Positions 29,306-38,132 are shown, numbered from the stretch's first letter. The stretch is 64,000 nucleotides of DNA from Gammaproteobacteria bacterium (GCA_009937615.1 JAACFB010000010.1:1-64000); one strand, 5' to 3'. Notes: generated by a model from the sequence alone, not told the origin. Numbers and translations are program-made.

Positions 29306-29362
29306 CGGCTCCGCACGCCGGGACGCGAGTTGCCTTCACGCTCGAATGCCTGGAAACGCTAA

Positions 29363-30760
29363 CTAGTCGAAATCGAACGTCATCCCGAGCATCGCATCCA
29401 GGGCAGGACGCTGCACGCGAATGGCGCGCTGATCGATTGCGAGGACGGCGTCATCGAGCGGCAGCCTGCCTGTCAGGCCCAGCTGGATTCGAAATCGTCC
29501 ACGGCCGGCCAGACCCGAAGCATCGAAGCGCAATCCTCCGCCCGCAACGAGAACGACCCGGCCGGCGCTCGCCGACTCTGCGCCCTGCAGATCTCCACTG
29601 CCGATCAGCGTCTCTTCTCTCCAGCCGATCCCGATGACGCCGTAGGCACTTAGCCAGTGTCCACGTGCCGGCAGCGAATGCGCGAAATCGAGACCGGCGT
29701 CGAGTTGGCGGCTGCGAGTGAACACATTGGTATCGTCCCGGTACTGTGGCTCACCGAAGGTCGCTGCAACGACGATCGCTTCCCGCCAGCCGGAGCCGGC
29801 AGCAGCCAGGAAACGTATGGGCAGGTGACCCGCGAGCCGTATCTGCACGTCCGGCAACAGGAAGCCGGCTTCGAGCCCGAAGCGCAGCCGTTTTCCACCC
29901 GGCTCCGTCGGGGTAACGCCGGGCGAGACCAGCCGCAGTTGTCCGTAGGACGCATCGTTACCGAGCTGTTGCACGGTTTCAAGCACCAACGGCCCGAAGC
30001 GGGCACCGAGAACAATGCCAACATCACTTTCGGCGTCCGCTGTTTCACGCATGACGGGATCGTCGTACCCGCTTCGCCAGTCATTGCGAACACCCAGCCA
30101 GAAGTCGATGGCCGGCCTGCTGATCGTGGCGAACGCGCCGACGGAGCTGTCCCATTGCCCGCCCGTCGTCAGCAGCGAGTTTGCACGCAGCCAGTAACCT
30201 CGCCGCCAGCCGTCGAACAGACCACCCCCACCGGGCTCGCGCCATACTCGATAGCGCAATGCATCAAACCACGCGGTGGCGTCGGTAGTATCGTCACCGC
30301 TGTATGGCAGGCGCTCGATTTCGCTGCCGATCAACCGGTGAAAACCGTTTTGCATGCGTTCGCCAGCGAACTCACCCGTGCGGCGCAGGCCGCCTCCGAC
30401 CGTCACCCGATCGGTCGCTACGTCGCTCGACGTGGCAACCAGATCATAGCCTAGCGCCAACGACATCTGGTCGGTGCGGCCCGGCCTGGCGTCGTCGGTT
30501 AACGTCAGGATGCTGTGATCCAGCAGCGCGCGCCAGCGGCCGGTGAGCCGGGCCGAGACCATGATCTGCTGGGTGCGGAAGTCGTCAACGGACCCGCCGC
30601 GGCCCAGGAAGTCGTTGCTGAAAGCAACCTCGAGGCCGGGCTCAAGAAAAGGCGGCAGCTGCGGCGGCAATCCTGCGATCTCGCCCGCAGGCACTCCCGA
30701 CGACACGAGCAGCAGCAGCACGCCGCAGCCCAATTGCCTGATCGAACTAGTCCGCAACAA
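29363..30760 (-). CDS. Outer-membrane beta-barrel protein, unknown
   Basis: 465 residues from a TTG start at 30760 that overlaps the upstream SYLF gene by 14 bp; no in-frame ATG fits better. The signal peptide ends near GVPAGEI. The remainder is alternating beta-strand sequence with aromatic belts (for example GLEVAFSNDFLGRGGSVDD and YWLRANSLLTTGGQWDSSVG), ending MLGMTFDFD. It faintly recalls LpxR-type barrels, but no diagnostic residues can be claimed. It is the last gene of the minus-strand envelope operon. Confidence 0.65.
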   Translation of the reverse strand: MLRTSSIRQLGCGVLLLLVSSGVPAGEIAGLPPQLPPFLEPGLEVAFSNDFLGRGGSVDDFRTQQIMVSARLTGRWRALLDHSILTLTDDARPGRTDQMSLALGYDLVATSSDVATDRVTVGGGLRRTGEFAGERMQNGFHRLIGSEIERLPYSGDDTTDATAWFDALRYRVWREPGGGGLFDGWRRGYWLRANSLLTTGGQWDSSVGAFATISRPAIDFWLGVRNDWRSGYDDPVMRETADAESDVGIVLGARFGPLVLETVQQLGNDASYGQLRLVSPGVTPTEPGGKRLRFGLEAGFLLPDVQIRLAGHLPIRFLAAAGSGWREAIVVAATFGEPQYRDDTNVFTRSRQLDAGLDFAHSLPARGHWLSAYGVIGIGWREETLIGSGDLQGAESASAGRVVLVAGGGLRFDASGLAGRGRFRIQLGLTGRLPLDDAVLAIDQRAIRVQRPALDAMLGMTFDFD

Positions 30761-31289
30761 GCGGCCGGTAGGTGAACTTGGCGCCGGAGACTGTGAACTC
30801 CCCCATGAGGCCCAGCCGGGTCATCGTGACCACGGCGACACCCTCGTTATACGCCGGCGTGCCGGCGACGCCTGCCCTTGCGAACGCCAGTCCGGCCTGG
30901 CCCATGAACTGGATGTCGCCGGACTGGTAGTACTCCAGCGCCGCCTTGTCCTTGAAAAAAATGATCATGCTGAAGTTTCGCGCGCCGGCCTGAATGCCCG
31001 AGGTGAACTGCCAGTATTTGGTGGTGCCGACCGTGCGGTCGGTTTCAACCACGACACCCTTGCCATAGGCGCCGCCGAAACCGAAGCCTACTCGCGTCAC
31101 CGACGGAAATATTGCGAAGCCATACGCCTGCTCGAAATACTGTTCGGTCCGCGGCAGCCGCTCGCGGAAATCGGCGATCGCTTGCTCTGCCTTTACCTGG
31201 ACCTTGTCACCCGTATCAGCCTCCCAATCGGCAGACACGGGCAGACCCGTCAGTAACAGGGCGGCCAGGCCGACAACAGATCGCTGCAT
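30747..31289 (-). CDS. SYLF-domain (Ysc84-like) lipid-binding protein
   Basis: 180 residues from ATG 31289, which overlaps the upstream stop in TGATG; an in-frame GTG at 31301 is less likely. Signal peptide ends near PVSADWE. The mature domain YGFAIFPSVTRVGFGFGGAYGK (shown in part), TKYWQFTSGIQAGARNFSMI and FAGTP-like end segments match the bacterial SYLF/Ysc84 actin-binding-like, phospholipid-binding family. In bacteria these are envelope proteins of unclear function. Position suggests cotranscription with the two neighbouring barrel genes. Confidence 0.85.
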   Translation of the reverse strand: MQRSVVGLAALLLTGLPVSADWEADTGDKVQVKAEQAIADFRERLPRTEQYFEQAYGFAIFPSVTRVGFGFGGAYGKGVVVETDRTVGTTKYWQFTSGIQAGARNFSMIIFFKDKAALEYYQSGDIQFMGQAGLAFARAGVAGTPAYNEGVAVVTMTRLGLMGEFTVSGAKFTYRPLVAD

Positions 31290-32695
31290 CACTGTATGCA
31301 CTCCAGGTGCGCCGTAATCCAGTCGGAGCCGCCCGACACGTCACCCAGGAGGTCAGAGGTGCCAAAAATCCCTGAGCGATGCACGATGGACAATCCCGCA
31401 TAGCAACGCTGAAGCCACCGCGTCTTCGTGACCCTCCGCAGCGGAAAATCGACGGTCATTTCGAGATAGTTCAGGAAGTGTGCCGTGTTGTCGCCCTTGG
31501 CAGCCTGCTTGCGCTGCTCGGCGATCGGCACGGTTTCGGCGTATGACATGCCGAAGCCGAAGCCCCAGCGGAACATTTCCTGCTTGCTCCACGGCGAATA
31601 GCCTTTGCCCATCGCCATGATGTAAGCGGCGTAGCTCGTGAAGTTTCCGTTGCCCTCGTCCTCTTCATAGTGCCGAAACAATGCCACGCGCCCGAGGAAG
31701 TCAACGCGATCTCCCTGGGACAGCAGTTTACTGAACGTGAGACCCGCAATATTGGTGTCGGCAACCGAGCTTTTGCTGAAGTCGCCCTGGTCGATTTCGC
31801 TCACGATATTGCCGTCGGCCTGGTAGCCGTAATTCACCCGCCACGACCATTCGCCGAAACGTTCCTCGTCCATGATGTAGTCGGGCTTGCGCGCATTGCC
31901 GAACAGATAGGTGCCGCCGACGAACACGCTGGAGAAACTGTCCTCCTCGACGAGTGGACTGTCGACGACCGCGGCATCCGCGCCGCCGAAAGCAACGTTG
32001 CCGAAAAACACGATGCGATCGGTAAGCTGCCAGGAAGAATTCAGCCCGAAACCGACCCATTGGGACTCGCCCGGCCGGTACGCAGGGCGTTCGAGCGTTG
32101 CTTCCGAATCGCTGACGCCGAAGTAATAGTCAGTCAGGTTAGCGTCCTGCCAGGTCCAGCTGACAAACGGCGAGAACGACCATGGGCCCATCTCGAAACG
32201 ATAGCGGTACGCGAACCGCAGTTCCTGGCCATTATGACGATTGAGCGTATCAGCCACCCAGTCGAGCTTGATCTCTCCCCAGCTCTGCCTCAGAGCGACT
32301 TCAACGCCGGCATCGAGCGACTGTTTTCGCTCTTCGAGACCCGCATAGAATTCGTTGCTGTCAGGATCGAGTTTCTGGAACCGGTAACGCGTATAGAGGT
32401 TGACCTCGAACGCGTCGTTACGGATGACATGCACACCACCCGAGGTCCCCCTGGCGAACAGGTACTTCCCCTCATAGAGGTATAGCGGGATCAGGTCGAA
32501 CTGGCGCTGATCTTCGTTATCAGTCGCTAAATACGGACTCTGGCCGAAGCGCAGGCCGCCGCCGAGTGCTGCGGTGCCCGCCGGCGCGCCGAAAAACGGA
32601 ATTTCGGTGACTTCCTGCCCGACCGCGGGACTCGCGGTAACAAGCAACCACGCCGCCAAGAGCCGCTGCGGCTGAAAACGCCCTGGGAACTTCAT
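31289..32695 (-). CDS. Extended MipA/OmpV-like outer-membrane barrel protein (second copy)
   Basis: 468 residues from ATG 32695, with AGGGG 9 bp upstream; the longer frame from 32731 adds residues before the signal peptide. Signal peptide ends near PAVGQEV. The MipA core is evident in LTDYYFGVSDSEATLERPAY, WVGFGLNSSWQLTDRI and DAAVVDSPLVEED. The extra ~190-residue C-terminal beta region (VNYGYQADGN... to ITAHLECIQ) makes it twice the usual family length, like the gene at 27740-29305. Two Cys near the C-terminus might form a disulfide. Couples to the SYLF gene. Confidence 0.8.
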   Translation of the reverse strand: MKFPGRFQPQRLLAAWLLVTASPAVGQEVTEIPFFGAPAGTAALGGGLRFGQSPYLATDNEDQRQFDLIPLYLYEGKYLFARGTSGGVHVIRNDAFEVNLYTRYRFQKLDPDSNEFYAGLEERKQSLDAGVEVALRQSWGEIKLDWVADTLNRHNGQELRFAYRYRFEMGPWSFSPFVSWTWQDANLTDYYFGVSDSEATLERPAYRPGESQWVGFGLNSSWQLTDRIVFFGNVAFGGADAAVVDSPLVEEDSFSSVFVGGTYLFGNARKPDYIMDEERFGEWSWRVNYGYQADGNIVSEIDQGDFSKSSVADTNIAGLTFSKLLSQGDRVDFLGRVALFRHYEEDEGNGNFTSYAAYIMAMGKGYSPWSKQEMFRWGFGFGMSYAETVPIAEQRKQAAKGDNTAHFLNYLEMTVDFPLRRVTKTRWLQRCYAGLSIVHRSGIFGTSDLLGDVSGGSDWITAHLECIQ

Positions 32696-32735
32696 CACGT
32701 GTTGCCCCTGAATTGCCTGGCGCTCAAGCACCTGC

Positions 32736-33317
32736 CTACATGGGCGGGAAACCCTCGAGGACAGCGGTTACGGCCGCGTCAACCGTCTCGTCCATCTTCT
32801 TACGATCCGATTCCGTTATCGACTTGGTCGCAACACCGTGCCACATCGGCCTGCGCTCGGCGACGTCAAAAATATCGACTGCGAGCATGCCCTTCTGGTA
32901 CTGGCGAACCGTGGTCTCGGTGCCATAGCCCATGCCGTAATACGCACCGCCCCAGCCTCGCGGATAACCGTAGCCGCCGTACATCGAGGGGTAGGTGTCG
33001 ACCTTGATTTCCTCGCGCGAGCCAACCGTAAACGCCACGACGAAGTCGGCCGATTCGGGGTCGTCAACCTTATTGAAGCCTTTCACGGCAAGATTATCCT
33101 CGATCGCCTCCATGATGCGGGGCTCGAGCAGAGGATTCGGGATGCGATTGGTTGCGCCGACCGTCATCGGATTCTTGGAAATCCAGGCCCAGGACTGGTG
33201 GCCGGTGAAGTCGTGCGCCGGATCATAATCGTATGTTGCCTTGAATCCGGATGCGCAGCCCGTTAAGGACAACGTGACCGCCGCCACCGCTACCAGGAAG
33301 GCTGTTTTTATAGCCAT
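32736..33317 (-). CDS. DUF4136 lipoprotein
   Basis: 193 residues. The lipobox LTGC follows a clear signal. Segments FKATYDYDPAHDFTGHQSWA, ESADFVVAFTVGSREEIKV and the end MDETVDAAVTAVLEGFPP fit DUF4136. A Gly/Tyr-rich insert (YPSMYGGYGYPRGWGGAYYG) lies in the middle. Of two close ATGs, 33317 is preferred to 33323 because AGGAG sits 8 bp before it but only 2 bp before the other. First gene of the four-gene envelope operon. Function unknown. Confidence 0.83.
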   Translation of the reverse strand: MAIKTAFLVAVAAVTLSLTGCASGFKATYDYDPAHDFTGHQSWAWISKNPMTVGATNRIPNPLLEPRIMEAIEDNLAVKGFNKVDDPESADFVVAFTVGSREEIKVDTYPSMYGGYGYPRGWGGAYYGMGYGTETTVRQYQKGMLAVDIFDVAERRPMWHGVATKSITESDRKKMDETVDAAVTAVLEGFPPM

Positions 33318-33325
33318 CGCCATAA

Positions 33326-33330
33326 CTCCT
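33326..33330 (-). promoter_or_regulatory. Ribosome-binding site deciding the DUF4136 start
   Basis: AGGAG on the minus strand, 8 bp before ATG 33317 and 2 bp before ATG 33323; the spacing selects the inner start. Confidence 0.7.
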
Positions 33331-33519
33331 TGATCAGTGATTTGCATATTGACTGCGGGCGCGCAGCCCCTGTTGACCGCATACTACCTGAAGCCCATCC
33401 ACACGCAAGGTACGGCGCAATTTCGCCGCCGGCGTTCCCACCAATAATGCCGGGGCGAACGAATTCGGTATACTTGCCGGCCATCACTTTCTGGACCCTG
33501 TGGATTTGGAGCGGTAACA

Positions 33520-34245
33520 ATGCGACGGATTTTAATATTATTGACAGCCTCACTCGCTACGCTGGCCGGCCTGCCGCTCATGGCGGATACGATCGAACTT
33601 GCCGACGGCACGATACTCGAAGGTGATTTTGTCGGCAGCAGCAACGGCATCATCATGTTCGACCCCGGTGACGGCATCGAGGCCTTTCCGGAAAACCAGG
33701 TCATCGGAGTTTATTTCAGCAGCGGCGTCGAGACCGCTGCTGCGGCCGCGCCCCAGCCTGCATACATTACGGTACCGGCCGGCACGCGGCTCGTCATTCG
33801 CACCGTCGAAACCGTCGACACCCGTCAGCACGGTGCCGGCCACCGCTTCCGCGGCCAGCTCGAGGGTGCGATCGTCGTTGACGGCGTCACGGTTGCGCCG
33901 CGCGGAACCTTCGTGCACGGCGTCATTTCGGCAGCCAGCCGGTCCGGTAACGTGGCGGGCTCATCGCAGCTGTCCATGGAGTTCACCGACATCATGATCG
34001 ACGACCAGTTGTTTCCGATAGCGACCACGGCACTGAATTCGCAGACGAGTGGCGAAGGCGGCCGCACCGTGGCACGCACCGCGCGGGCTGCTGCCATAGG
34101 CGGCCTGATCGACGGCAGCAAGGGCGCAAGAACCGGCGCGAAAGTTGGTGCTGGCGTTTCGATTCTGACCGCGGGCGCAAGCATAAATGTGCCACGGGGC
34201 ACATTGCTCGAGACAACGCTCAGGACGCCGCTCGTTCTCCAGTAA
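33520..34245 (+). CDS. Periplasmic protein of unknown function
   Basis: 241 residues with a signal peptide ending near PLMADT. Residues ~22-65 form a small beta domain (TIELADGTILEGDFVGSSNG) like those found at the start of DUF481 and related envelope proteins. Residues ~80-175 form a beta-rich domain with ITVPAGTRLVIRTVETVDT and VTVAPRGTFVHGVISAASRS, reminiscent of TrbI/VirB10-like or conjugal-type beta folds, without firm identity. The end is Gly/Ala rich (AAIGGLIDGSKGARTGAKVG), a glycine-zipper-like stretch that could insert in or line the membrane. GGAG precedes the ATG. Isolated gene. Confidence 0.7.
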   Translation: MRRILILLTASLATLAGLPLMADTIELADGTILEGDFVGSSNGIIMFDPGDGIEAFPENQVIGVYFSSGVETAAAAAPQPAYITVPAGTRLVIRTVETVDTRQHGAGHRFRGQLEGAIVVDGVTVAPRGTFVHGVISAASRSGNVAGSSQLSMEFTDIMIDDQLFPIATTALNSQTSGEGGRTVARTARAAAIGGLIDGSKGARTGAKVGAGVSILTAGASINVPRGTLLETTLRTPLVLQ

Positions 34246-34354
34246 AACAGCAGAACCGGTCGACAACGCACAGTTCGGGACGGGCTCATCGTTCCCCGGT
34301 CGTTGCAATCGGCGACCGCCGGACTCCGAATGCACAGCGCTCTCGCCAAAAAAA

Positions 34355-34376
34355 AGCGGGCCCGCAAGGGCCCGCT
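34355..34376 (-). terminator. Rho-independent terminator for the minus-strand gene at 34413-35120
   Basis: A perfect 9-bp stem (AGCGGGCCC / GGGCCCGCT) with a 4-base loop, followed on the minus strand by a run of eight T (A-run at 34348-34355 on the plus strand). It lies 37 bp after the stop of the minus-strand gene. Confidence 0.88.
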
Positions 34377-34412
34377 GAGTGGCTGACAATAATGGCCAGC
34401 CAGGGGGGGGAT

Positions 34413-35120
34413 TCAGTTCTGTTCCGGATCTGCCTGCCTGCTGATTTCGGCGACGCGATCCGCATAGCTTCCAGCGCGCCTGGCCAGCTCCGTCACCATG
34501 ATCAGCAGCTCGCGCGAGTCCTTGTCATCGGCCATGGGCGGGAGGCCGCAGCGGCGGCGCACGACGTCCTCGTGGAACGAATACTGGAGCGCGCGCATTG
34601 CATCACTCATGTCCCTTACGGTATCGGCATCATTGACCAGGTAGGTCATGATGATCTCCGACACGGTGGCATCGACGTGCGCGCGATCGTGACGAGCCTG
34701 GATGGTTATCCGAACCAGGTCGAGATCCTCGGTTGACCGGGCAGTTTCATCCGGAAACAGGACAGGCGCTATCGTCGCCAGTTCCTTGTCCAGTTCTCCG
34801 GAAACCGCAGGCTCGCCGGTTACCTGGTGCAGGTGACCTAACAGCGAGCCGGTACCCGCCAGGTAGATTCCCGTTTCCGCCTCGGTGTCGATTTCCCGAA
34901 TCAGGTCCCTGTAGCAGGTCTCGACCGGATCCTCGGTGTCAAGCACGAGTGCCAGCTTCGCCATATTTTCCTCAGTAATCCGGCGCTGTGTCCAGCGATC
35001 GAGGTTACCGAGTAATCCCTCGGTATTACGGTACGCCGTGTAAAGATACGCGGCGATTTTTGCCCGCATCGCGTCGAGCAGCGAAAAACGATTTGTTTCC
35101 CTTGTGTTCAGGCTCCTCAT
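34413..35120 (-). CDS. Helical soluble protein of unknown function
   Basis: 235 residues, no signal peptide or membrane segment. Predicted almost wholly helical (for example DAMRAKIAAYLYTAYRN, LDRWTQRRITEENMAKLALVL, MSDAMRALQYSFHEDVVRRR). No family is recognised. It stands alone as a transcription unit: a strong terminator follows, and its ribosome-binding site GGAGGA is enclosed in an inverted repeat upstream of the ATG. It diverges from the AraC-type regulator across a 142-bp gap, so that regulator may control it; this is inference. Confidence 0.7.
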   Translation of the reverse strand: MRSLNTRETNRFSLLDAMRAKIAAYLYTAYRNTEGLLGNLDRWTQRRITEENMAKLALVLDTEDPVETCYRDLIREIDTEAETGIYLAGTGSLLGHLHQVTGEPAVSGELDKELATIAPVLFPDETARSTEDLDLVRITIQARHDRAHVDATVSEIIMTYLVNDADTVRDMSDAMRALQYSFHEDVVRRRCGLPPMADDKDSRELLIMVTELARRAGSYADRVAEISRQADPEQN

Positions 35121-35127
35121 GATCGTC

Positions 35128-35144
35128 TCCTCCGTATTGGAGGA
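35128..35144 (-). promoter_or_regulatory. Inverted repeat sequestering the ribosome-binding site
   Basis: In the minus-strand transcript, UCCUCC pairs with GGAGGA across a 5-base loop, and GGAGGA is the ribosome-binding site 7 bases before the AUG at 35120. The hairpin could lower or control translation of the downstream gene. The structure is visible; the regulatory role is inferred. Confidence 0.5.
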
Positions 35145-35262
35145 AACACTGTAGGAAAAGCAGTCCCGGCGGTCTGGTTCGAAACCCTCACTGTTTATGC
35201 AATCTGCCTCAGGTAACGCCTGCTTGTACCGGCAGGGGTGATCGGGTTAATTTTGATTCGGA

Positions 35263-36273
35263 ATGCTTTATGAACCAACGACACTGGCCAGCGTTGCCCG
35301 CCGAATCGGCGAGACCCTCTCGGTGGACTACGGCCTGGATCCAAAACCAATATTCGCGGAACTCGGGATCGACGACGGCAAGTTTTTGAAGCCCGGCGCG
35401 CGCGTGCCTTTCACAAAGATGAACGAGCTTTGGCTTCATGCCACGGCAGCAACGGGCGATCCATGGTTCGGGTTTGCGGTCGGCGCGCGTGCCATGCCGG
35501 GCGATTTTTTTGTGCTGGGACACGCGTGGCTGGCCAGCGCGACGCTGCACGGTGCCATGAGCCGTTTATGCCGTTACGGCCATGTGCTGACAACGCGGTC
35601 GAGCCACCTCGAGTTGCAGAGTCGGGCTGCGGGATACGCACTCGTCGAGTCGTTTCCCCAAGGTGCGGTTCTGCCGCAAAAGGCCGCGAAGGATGCCGGC
35701 TTTGTCGCACTGATCAGCCTATGCGACATCATCACCGAGGCGCCGGTTCGCCCGCTCCGGGTTGAACTGACGGTCCCGATCGAATCGCAGTCGGATCGTT
35801 ACGACACGCTCTTCGAGTGTCCTGTCGAATATGGCAGCGACAAGGAGACGTTGCTGTTCGCCGCGGAAGACTTCGATGCGCCATTAGCCGGCTCCATTCC
35901 CGAAGTTGCCAGGGCGACGGACCGCATCGCCGAGAATTATATCGAGTCGCTGGACAGTAGTTCCGTCGCAACGGCGGTACGGCAAATGCTTGTACAAATG
36001 CTGCCGTCGGGACGAACGGATCAGGATACGGTCGCGAACCGCTTATACAGAAGCCGCAGCACGCTGCAGCGGCAGCTCAGCGCAGAGGGCACCAGCTACC
36101 GGGATATCCTCGAAACGACGCGGCAGGCCCTGGCCGAGCAGTACCTGCTGGACGGAGAGTATTCGCAGGCGCAGATCGCGTTCATGGTCGGTTTTGCCGA
36201 CCAGAGTAATTTTGCCCGTGCGTTCAAACGCTGGACCGGAAAGAGTCCGGGTGAGTACCAGAAAGCGGCCTGA
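35263..36273 (+). CDS. AraC-family transcriptional regulator (arabinose-binding-like sensor)
   Basis: 336 residues. The N-terminal ~200 residues match the Arabinose_bd-type domain found in OruR/ArgR-like AraC regulators (FTKMNELWLHATAATGDPWFG; MPGDFFVLGHAWLASATLHG). The C-terminal ~100 residues are the double helix-turn-helix domain: NRLYRSRSTLQRQLSAEGTS and AQIAFMVGFADQSNFARAFK, then RWTGKSPGEYQ. It probably responds to a small hydrophobic or amino-acid-derived ligand. It stands between the unknown helical gene (divergent) and the DUF4956 gene, whose stop codon abuts its own. Confidence 0.9.
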   Translation: MLYEPTTLASVARRIGETLSVDYGLDPKPIFAELGIDDGKFLKPGARVPFTKMNELWLHATAATGDPWFGFAVGARAMPGDFFVLGHAWLASATLHGAMSRLCRYGHVLTTRSSHLELQSRAAGYALVESFPQGAVLPQKAAKDAGFVALISLCDIITEAPVRPLRVELTVPIESQSDRYDTLFECPVEYGSDKETLLFAAEDFDAPLAGSIPEVARATDRIAENYIESLDSSSVATAVRQMLVQMLPSGRTDQDTVANRLYRSRSTLQRQLSAEGTSYRDILETTRQALAEQYLLDGEYSQAQIAFMVGFADQSNFARAFKRWTGKSPGEYQKAA

Positions 36274-36954
36274 TCAGGATTGCTTGAGTTTCGCGCGATC
36301 TTTTGCGTCTTTGGCGTCGTCGAGCGGGTTGCGCCCGTAGTCGAATTGCCACATAACGGCGTTGGCGAAACAGAAAAAAATCGCCATGACGGTTGCCACC
36401 CCCAGGTAGCCTATGCCGGCGGCGAGACCCACGCAAATCGCCGCAAAAATGTAGATTCCGTCGATCGGGTCCTGCAGGGCGACGCGAAACCGAACCGCCG
36501 CAACGAGCGCCGCAAGACCGAAGGCAAGCGACAGGCTGTTCTGGATCAGCAGTACGATCGTCGTGGCACAGACCGGCAAAACGATGAGCGCGCGCACGAA
36601 AGTCTTGCGGTATCCCGTGTCGTGCCGGGTCGCCTTGTAGGTCCAGGTAATCGGCACCATGATGAGCATGGTCAGCATCAGGCTGACTCCAAGAAACAGC
36701 GCAACCAGGCCACGCTGTTCGGCGGTCACCAAGTTCGCCTCGCCGGCGTCCGAATTATTCAGGAAAGACTCGAAGGAGGCCGGCTCGTCATGGCCATCCG
36801 ATTGCACCATCTCGATCGCATCGGTACCGCCTAACGGCAACCAGCGCAAGGCGCCTGGCTCCACAAGTGCGAGAATAATGATGCTGCCGATCAAAACCCC
36901 GAAGTAAACCACTAATCGAGTCAGCAGCTGTTGCGGCGACAGATTCTGGTACAT
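36274..36954 (-). CDS. DUF4956 membrane protein
   Basis: 226 residues with four predicted membrane helices: residues ~12-32, ~85-105 (LVALFLGVSLMLTMLIMVPI), ~122-160 (two adjacent helices) and ~165-200. The segment LAALVAAVRFRVALQDPIDGI followed by FAAICVGLAAGIGYLGVA (parts quoted) is the DUF4956 hallmark; this family often neighbours polyphosphate/VTC-domain or CotH proteins, none of which is seen here. Its stop directly abuts the stop of the AraC gene. It is divergent from the DUF481 gene across a 110-bp region with an operator-like dyad. Confidence 0.8.
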   Translation of the reverse strand: MYQNLSPQQLLTRLVVYFGVLIGSIIILALVEPGALRWLPLGGTDAIEMVQSDGHDEPASFESFLNNSDAGEANLVTAEQRGLVALFLGVSLMLTMLIMVPITWTYKATRHDTGYRKTFVRALIVLPVCATTIVLLIQNSLSLAFGLAALVAAVRFRVALQDPIDGIYIFAAICVGLAAGIGYLGVATVMAIFFCFANAVMWQFDYGRNPLDDAKDAKDRAKLKQS

Positions 36955-37001
36955 GCGCGACGCTAACCTCAGCTTGTTCGTGAAATTATGGATGCGTTTT
37001 C

Positions 37002-37018
37002 ATAGTATCTTCTACTAT
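37002..37018. promoter_or_regulatory. Operator-like dyad between DUF4956 and DUF481 genes
   Basis: A perfect inverted repeat, ATAGTA-TCTTC-TACTAT, lies in an AT-rich patch of the 110-bp divergent promoter region, 47 bp from the plus-strand ATG and 48 bp from the minus-strand ATG. It may be a regulator site serving both genes. Binding protein unknown. Confidence 0.4.
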
Positions 37019-37064
37019 TGGATCCGGCGCGAGTCCAACAACCTATTTTTTTCAGAGAGTTTCG

Positions 37065-38120
37065 ATGCATAAGCGAATAACACTATTGTTCCCGGCGTAC
37101 GTGATTTTGCTCGGTTGCCTGGCGTTTCCGGCCCACGCGGCAAAGACAGACATTGTCGTGCTGATCAATGGCAACGCCGTGACGGGCGAAGTCAAGGCCC
37201 TCGAATTCGGTTCGCTCCGCTACAGCACCGACTCCATGGGCACCGTCAATATCGACTGGGAAGATGTGGTCACGCTGACCAGCAACCAGGATTTGCAACT
37301 CGAGTTGGTTGACGGAACCCGTTACTTCGGCAGCCTGCTGGCGCCCGACAATCGCTTCGAGGTGCGAATCCAAACACCGAGCGGTGAGATCATATTTCCG
37401 GCGCAGCAAATAGTTCGCATCACACCGATCGAGACGGCCGAGAAGTTCTGGCAACGGCTCGACGGTTCATTCAGCTTCGGCTTCAAAACGGAGAAGTCCA
37501 GTCAGCTCACGACTTCCGACGTTTCCGCCGACATCAGTTACCGGGCCCGCCAATACCTGGTCGGCCTGAAGCTGAGCTCCTCGGTCACCGACCAGCCGTC
37601 GGCCGATATTTTGGGTAGAACCGAGTCCAAGGCCCGGCAGAATATAGAGGGCAATTATCAGCGCTTCCGCCCGAACCGCTGGTTTACCGACTGGTTTTCG
37701 CGCTGGGAAAGAAGCGATGAACAGGGTATCAGCGGCAGGTCTTCGATTGGTGGCGCGCTGGGCCGTTACATCGTGCAGACCAACAAGAATCAGTTTTCGA
37801 TCACGGCCGGCCTGCAGGGAGCAAGGTCGTCCTTCATCGGTGAAGACGAGAGCACGACCGAGGCGGAAGGCCGAATCGAGTTCCGCTACCTGCGCCGCAA
37901 CCTGGTTCCCGAGTCATCAATTACGTTTACATCCAAGATTTATCCGCTGATAGACGACCTTAGCCAGTATCGAGCGGAATCGACGCTCAGTTTCAAACGT
38001 GAATTCATTGCCGACCTGTTTTTCTCCCTGTCGATGGACTACTCCTATCTGAGCGACCCGCCCTCCGGCGGTGCGAATGAGGACTACACGGTCACCACGT
38101 CGCTTGGCTACTCGTTCTGA
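37065..38120 (+). CDS. DUF481 outer-membrane protein
   Basis: 351 residues, signal peptide ending near FPAHAAK. Residues ~25-125 hold two SH3-like beta units (VLINGNAVTGEVKALEFGSL; LVDGTRYFGSLLAPDNRF). The remaining ~220 residues form an antiparallel barrel of DUF481 type (GSFSFGFKTEKSSQLTTSDV, ..., FFSLSMDYSYLSDPPSGGANEDYTVTTSLGYSF in part), ending in Phe. Members are salt- or alkali-induced outer-membrane proteins; role unknown. hemG starts 12 bp downstream, so they may be cotranscribed. Confidence 0.83.
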   Translation: MHKRITLLFPAYVILLGCLAFPAHAAKTDIVVLINGNAVTGEVKALEFGSLRYSTDSMGTVNIDWEDVVTLTSNQDLQLELVDGTRYFGSLLAPDNRFEVRIQTPSGEIIFPAQQIVRITPIETAEKFWQRLDGSFSFGFKTEKSSQLTTSDVSADISYRARQYLVGLKLSSSVTDQPSADILGRTESKARQNIEGNYQRFRPNRWFTDWFSRWERSDEQGISGRSSIGGALGRYIVQTNKNQFSITAGLQGARSSFIGEDESTTEAEGRIEFRYLRRNLVPESSITFTSKIYPLIDDLSQYRAESTLSFKREFIADLFFSLSMDYSYLSDPPSGGANEDYTVTTSLGYSF

Positions 38121-38132
38121 TCCGAGATTTCG

